A stretch of 64,000 nt of DNA from Bacillus sp. FJAT-45037 (GTDB lineage Bacteria > Bacillota > Bacilli > Bacillales > Bacillaceae_D). Made by a program: the position numbers and the translations under genes. Position 1 is the first letter of the stretch. Every line of letters starts with the position of its first letter. Shown here one piece after another: positions 61,455 through 64,000 of the stretch. Location: positions 477,322-541,321 of the forward strand of contig NZ_KZ454938.1 of assembly GCF_002797325.1 (NCBI RefSeq), read 5' to 3'. The notes under the pieces were generated by a model, which saw nothing but the letters and a program-made list of their open reading frames with translations, did not search any database and was not told where the DNA came from.

Positions 61455-61756
61455 CACTTAAATAACATGTCCCCTTTAATCTCAAACCAAATATTCTCAA
61501 GTAGGACCATTATAATTACGACAAAAACAAAAGCTGCAATCGAAAGAATGATCTTTTTTCGGAGCTTGGAATGGAAACGTGTGTATAGAAAGTTTTGCAA
61601 GCCAAGTAGCAAAAATAAGATTGGTGTAGTAATCGCAAGCGCTATAGCATCTACACGAGTAAAGGGCTTGCTGATGTAGGGGTTAGTGTAAAAATTAAGT
61701 AGGATAAGAGCCGTAAATAAAAAACATTGATAAAGCAAAAAGCGAATAGGACTCAT
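61454..61756 (-). CDS. Small membrane protein with poly-G ribosome region
   Basis: A 100-residue protein with three hydrophobic segments (about 3-22, 33-53, 67-88). ATG 61756 lies eight bases after a G-rich site that includes nine consecutive G (61773-61765 on this strand). The end of a paralogue survives at 58548. It is translationally coupled to the truncated gene after it. Function unknown. Confidence 0.68.
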   Translation of the reverse strand: MSPIRFLLYQCFLFTALILLNFYTNPYISKPFTRVDAIALAITTPILFLLLGLQNFLYTRFHSKLRKKIILSIAAFVFVVIIMVLLENIWFEIKGDMLFK

Positions 61757-61913
61757 GATTGCGGCCCCCCCCCTCAATAGATGTAAAAGTATACTAGATT
61801 ATAACAATAATCTAACATATATTTCTCACATTAGTAACTCTTTGGTTTCTACGATCACATTAACATTTTACTAGACTGGTAGACTGATATTTTTAAACAT
61901 TACGCCGATTTTT

Positions 61914-61943
61914 TTGACAGATTAAAGTTACTCATTCTACAAT
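61914..61943 (+). promoter_or_regulatory. Sigma-A promoter of the integrase gene
   Basis: TTGACA, an 18-bp spacer and TACAAT, 40 bases before TTG 61984. Confidence 0.75.
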
Positions 61944-61983
61944 ATAAGTAGTGTTAAGTAACATTATAAAAGGGTGGTACCAT

Positions 61984-62547
61984 TTGGAATATGTTGAGCC
62001 TATAAAAGAAATCGAGAAAATAGATGAAATGAAAGTAGAATTAAAGAAGAAATCGGATAGAGACCTGCTTCTTTTTGTACTTGGAATTAATACTGGAATA
62101 AGGGTTAGTGACTTACTACAACTTAAGGTTGAAGACGTATGGGATGGGGTTAATCCTACAGATTTTATTTTTGTATTTGAAGAAACGAGTGCCAAAAGAA
62201 AAGCACATTTCTTGAATACAAAAGTAAAATTAGCAATTAGTAACTATTTACTAAATTTAGAACTGGGACAAGATGATTATTTGTTTAAGTCTAAGAAAAA
62301 CAATCTACCCATCACACGTCAACAAGCGTACCGAATTATTAATCATGCTGCTAAGGAAGTGGGGATACCAGGTAATATCGGTACTCATACACTTAGAAAG
62401 ACGTTTGGTTATCATGCATATCGGAAAGGTACTGCGATTTCCATATTGAAATCTATCTATAATCACTCTACTTCATCTGACACTCTACGCTATATTGGTA
62501 TAGATGAAAATGAAGAACAACTTATTAAAATAGATGTGAACTTATAA
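61984..62547 (+). CDS. Short tyrosine recombinase (integrase)
   Basis: A 187-residue protein made almost only of the catalytic domain of phage-type integrases. Active-site positions are visible: Arg in INTGIRVSDLLQL, the box-II HTLRKTFGYHAY (His-x-x-Arg), and a Tyr in DTLRYIGI near the C-terminus. The usual His before the Tyr is in NHSTSSDTLRY. The N-terminal core-binding domain is missing, as in several Bacillus short integrases such as YoeC. TTG 61984 follows AAAGGGTGG. Confidence 0.85.
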   Translation: MEYVEPIKEIEKIDEMKVELKKKSDRDLLLFVLGINTGIRVSDLLQLKVEDVWDGVNPTDFIFVFEETSAKRKAHFLNTKVKLAISNYLLNLELGQDDYLFKSKKNNLPITRQQAYRIINHAAKEVGIPGNIGTHTLRKTFGYHAYRKGTAISILKSIYNHSTSSDTLRYIGIDENEEQLIKIDVNL

Positions 62548-62592
62548 AAAATAGATAGAGTATATCTACTTTAATGGAAAGAAGGCTGAGTT

Positions 62593-64000
62593 TTGATTGA
62601 TCAATCATACAACGACTATTTTATTTTATTAAGTGCTTTACTTTTAATCATTGGTGTTTTAACAACAAAGTTCTCTTCTCGTCTAGGAGTACCAGCCCTT
62701 ATTCTTTTTATTCTCGTAGGAATGTTAACAGGTAGTGATGGCCTTGGTCTTATTCATTTTGATAATCCTCAAATGGCTCAACTGATTGGTATATTTGCTT
62801 TAATTATCATTCTATTTGAAGGTGGATTACAGACAAAATGGTCGACGGTTAAATCAGTAACTAAGCCAGCGCTTTCTCTTGCTACATTAGGAGTTATATT
62901 AACGACAGTTATAGTAGCTTTAGCGGCGAAATTAATATTAGATGTTTCTTGGCTTGAGGGTTTCCTGTTTGGTGCTATAGTTGGTTCTACGGATGCTGCA
63001 GCGGTTTTTGCTGTTTTAAAAGGTCGGAATATTCGAGCAAGGTTAGGTGCTACGCTTGAAGCGGAATCTGGTTCGAATGATCCTATGGCTATGTTTTTAA
63101 CTATTACCATTATCGAATTGATCCTTATTGGTAACCCTTCCTATTTCTTATTAGTAGGTTCTTTCTTCTGGCAAATGGGGATTGGCTTAGTTATAGGGGT
63201 GATTTTTGGGAAGTTAGCAACATTTGCGATTAACGAGATTAACTTAGATTCGAGTGGGTTGTATCCTGTTTTTGCTCTTGCGTTCGCTTTGTTAACGTAT
63301 AGTCTAACAGACATAGTACAAGCGAGTGGGTTATTAGCTGTTTATGTTGCAGCATTAGTCATTGGTAACTCGGATCTGACGTATCGCCAATCAATTTTTA
63401 GATTTAACGAAGGGTTTGCTTGGATGGCCCAAATCCTGATGTTTACTATCTTAGGACTTTTAGTATTCCCAACTCAGCTCATTACGTTTGATGTTATTGT
63501 AAAAGGACTATTGCTTTCAATAATATTAGTCATAATTGCACGACCAGTTGCTGTTTTCATATCGACATTTAAAATGGGATATGATTTAAAAGAACGAGTA
63601 TTTCTCTCTTGGGCTGGCTTGAGGGGAGCGGTACCGATTGTTCTAGCAACGTTTCCGATGTTAGCTGGTTTAGAGAATAGTCAAATGTTCTTTAATGTTA
63701 TCTTTTTCGTCGTCATGATTTCTGCTTTAGTTCAAGGTTCGACTATTGCCCTGTTCGCAAAAAAGCTCGGCCTAGTTGGTCCGAAGAAAATTGATCCTCC
63801 ACACTCTTTGGAACTCGTGTCAATTGGTAAAGCCAATGCTGAGATTATTGAGTTTGAAGTAAGTGAAGAGACAAAAATTACAAATAAGTCACTAGCTTCA
63901 ATTGATTTTCCAAAGGATGTATTAATCAACGCGATAATAAGATCAAATGAACTCATTACACCTTACGGGGAAACGGAAATCAAGGTAGGGGACATCTTAT
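62593..64000 (+). CDS. CPA1-family K+ (Na+)/H+ antiporter with C-terminal RCK_C domain (3' end outside window)
   Basis: The frame opens at TTG 62593, eight bases after AAAGAAGG, and remains open to the end of the window (469 codons), so it is partial. About 12 helices with NhaP-type motifs: FSSRLGVPALILFILVGMLTG, EGGLQTKW, the cation-site region GAIVGSTDAAAVFAVL and SWAGLRGAVPIVLA. After the membrane part comes a TrkA-C (RCK_C) regulatory domain beginning AEIIEFEV. Such NhaP2/CvrA-type carriers exchange K+ or Na+ for H+, which fits an alkaliphilic or halotolerant host. Confidence 0.9.
   Translation, partial: MIDQSYNDYFILLSALLLIIGVLTTKFSSRLGVPALILFILVGMLTGSDGLGLIHFDNPQMAQLIGIFALIIILFEGGLQTKWSTVKSVTKPALSLATLGVILTTVIVALAAKLILDVSWLEGFLFGAIVGSTDAAAVFAVLKGRNIRARLGATLEAESGSNDPMAMFLTITIIELILIGNPSYFLLVGSFFWQMGIGLVIGVIFGKLATFAINEINLDSSGLYPVFALAFALLTYSLTDIVQASGLLAVYVAALVIGNSDLTYRQSIFRFNEGFAWMAQILMFTILGLLVFPTQLITFDVIVKGLLLSIILVIIARPVAVFISTFKMGYDLKERVFLSWAGLRGAVPIVLATFPMLAGLENSQMFFNVIFFVVMISALVQGSTIALFAKKLGLVGPKKIDPPHSLELVSIGKANAEIIEFEVSEETKITNKSLASIDFPKDVLINAIIRSNELITPYGETEIKVGDIL

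Noticed and set aside
61101-61457. A 118-codon minus-strand frame that could pass as one membrane-protein gene.
   Set aside because: Its second half is antisense to a recognisable Nudix remnant, so only the first 45 or so codons are a real (truncated) gene.
1-64000. tRNA, rRNA, riboswitch or intact insertion sequence.
   Set aside because: None could be recognised by eye on either strand; a covariance-model scan was not possible.

Overview
The window looks like a chromosomal segment of a low-to-moderate GC, Gram-positive, endospore-former-type Bacillaceae, probably an alkaliphilic or halotolerant relative of Bacillus. The evidence is strong AGGAGG-type ribosome sites with frequent TTG and GTG starts, rho-independent terminators after most units, and a gene order at the left end (alaS-yrzL-yrrK-yrzB-yrrL-yrrM-yrrN-yrrO-udk-greA, then yrrS) that is the Bacillus subtilis order. 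The window starts inside alaS and ends inside a CPA1-type cation/proton antiporter. I see no rRNA, tRNA, CRISPR array or intact transposase.

Layout. 1-10.7 kb: conserved housekeeping block (alanyl-tRNA synthetase, IreB, RuvX, MltG, the TrmR/TrhP tRNA wobble-uridine module, uridine kinase, GreA), with a GntR-ABC module sitting where B. subtilis has pbpI. 10.7-22.1 kb: a GPH-family symporter, a large SWIM-SNF2 helicase, nicotinate phosphoribosyltransferase, a YebC-family protein, a lone LytS-type 5TM sensor domain, a SET-domain protein and several small membrane proteins. 22.3-29.1 kb: a zinc-starvation island with three Zur boxes, a [2Fe-2S] thioredoxin-like protein, two COG0523 metallochaperone GTPases, a methyltransferase, a complete FecBCD-type importer and a SufU paralogue. 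29.4-30.8 kb: a decayed intergenic zone with a nonsense-interrupted gene, a promoter followed immediately by seven 9-bp repeats, a possible structured RNA and a WYL-regulator remnant. 31-34.6 kb: TetR/thioredoxin divergent from an ABC-2 exporter. 35-46 kb: an FbpA-like peptide, TIGR01777 epimerase, lipoproteins, an NTR-like secreted protein, an SBF/ACR3 transporter, a Qnr-like pentapeptide protein, BmrA, HtpX, a dCache-GGDEF cyclase and a GNAT. 47-54.7 kb: a P1B ATPase, an RsbR paralogue, a MacAB-like exporter, Maa and a broken DUF4256 gene. 55.5-62.5 kb: an accessory, partly decayed region bounded by a 27-bp direct repeat, with a HipA-like kinase and partner, a DUF2398 fragment, a Fic fragment, frataxin-like Fra, a TetR-controlled operon, a broken Nudix gene and a short tyrosine recombinase.

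Points that stand out: (1) the Zur-box-controlled importer/GTPase/SufU island, which reads as one zinc-scarcity response with parts I cannot match to a described pathway; (2) the HipA-like kinase plus small partner inside a 3-kb segment flanked by a perfect 27-bp direct repeat that abuts a truncated gene; (3) two homologous ~145-bp long-hairpin repeats 30 kb apart in opposite orientation; (4) a promoter-repeat-terminator transcript at 29.95-30.30 kb; (5) three genes each carrying a single in-frame stop. All assignments come from reading the sequence and remembered family features; no search was run.
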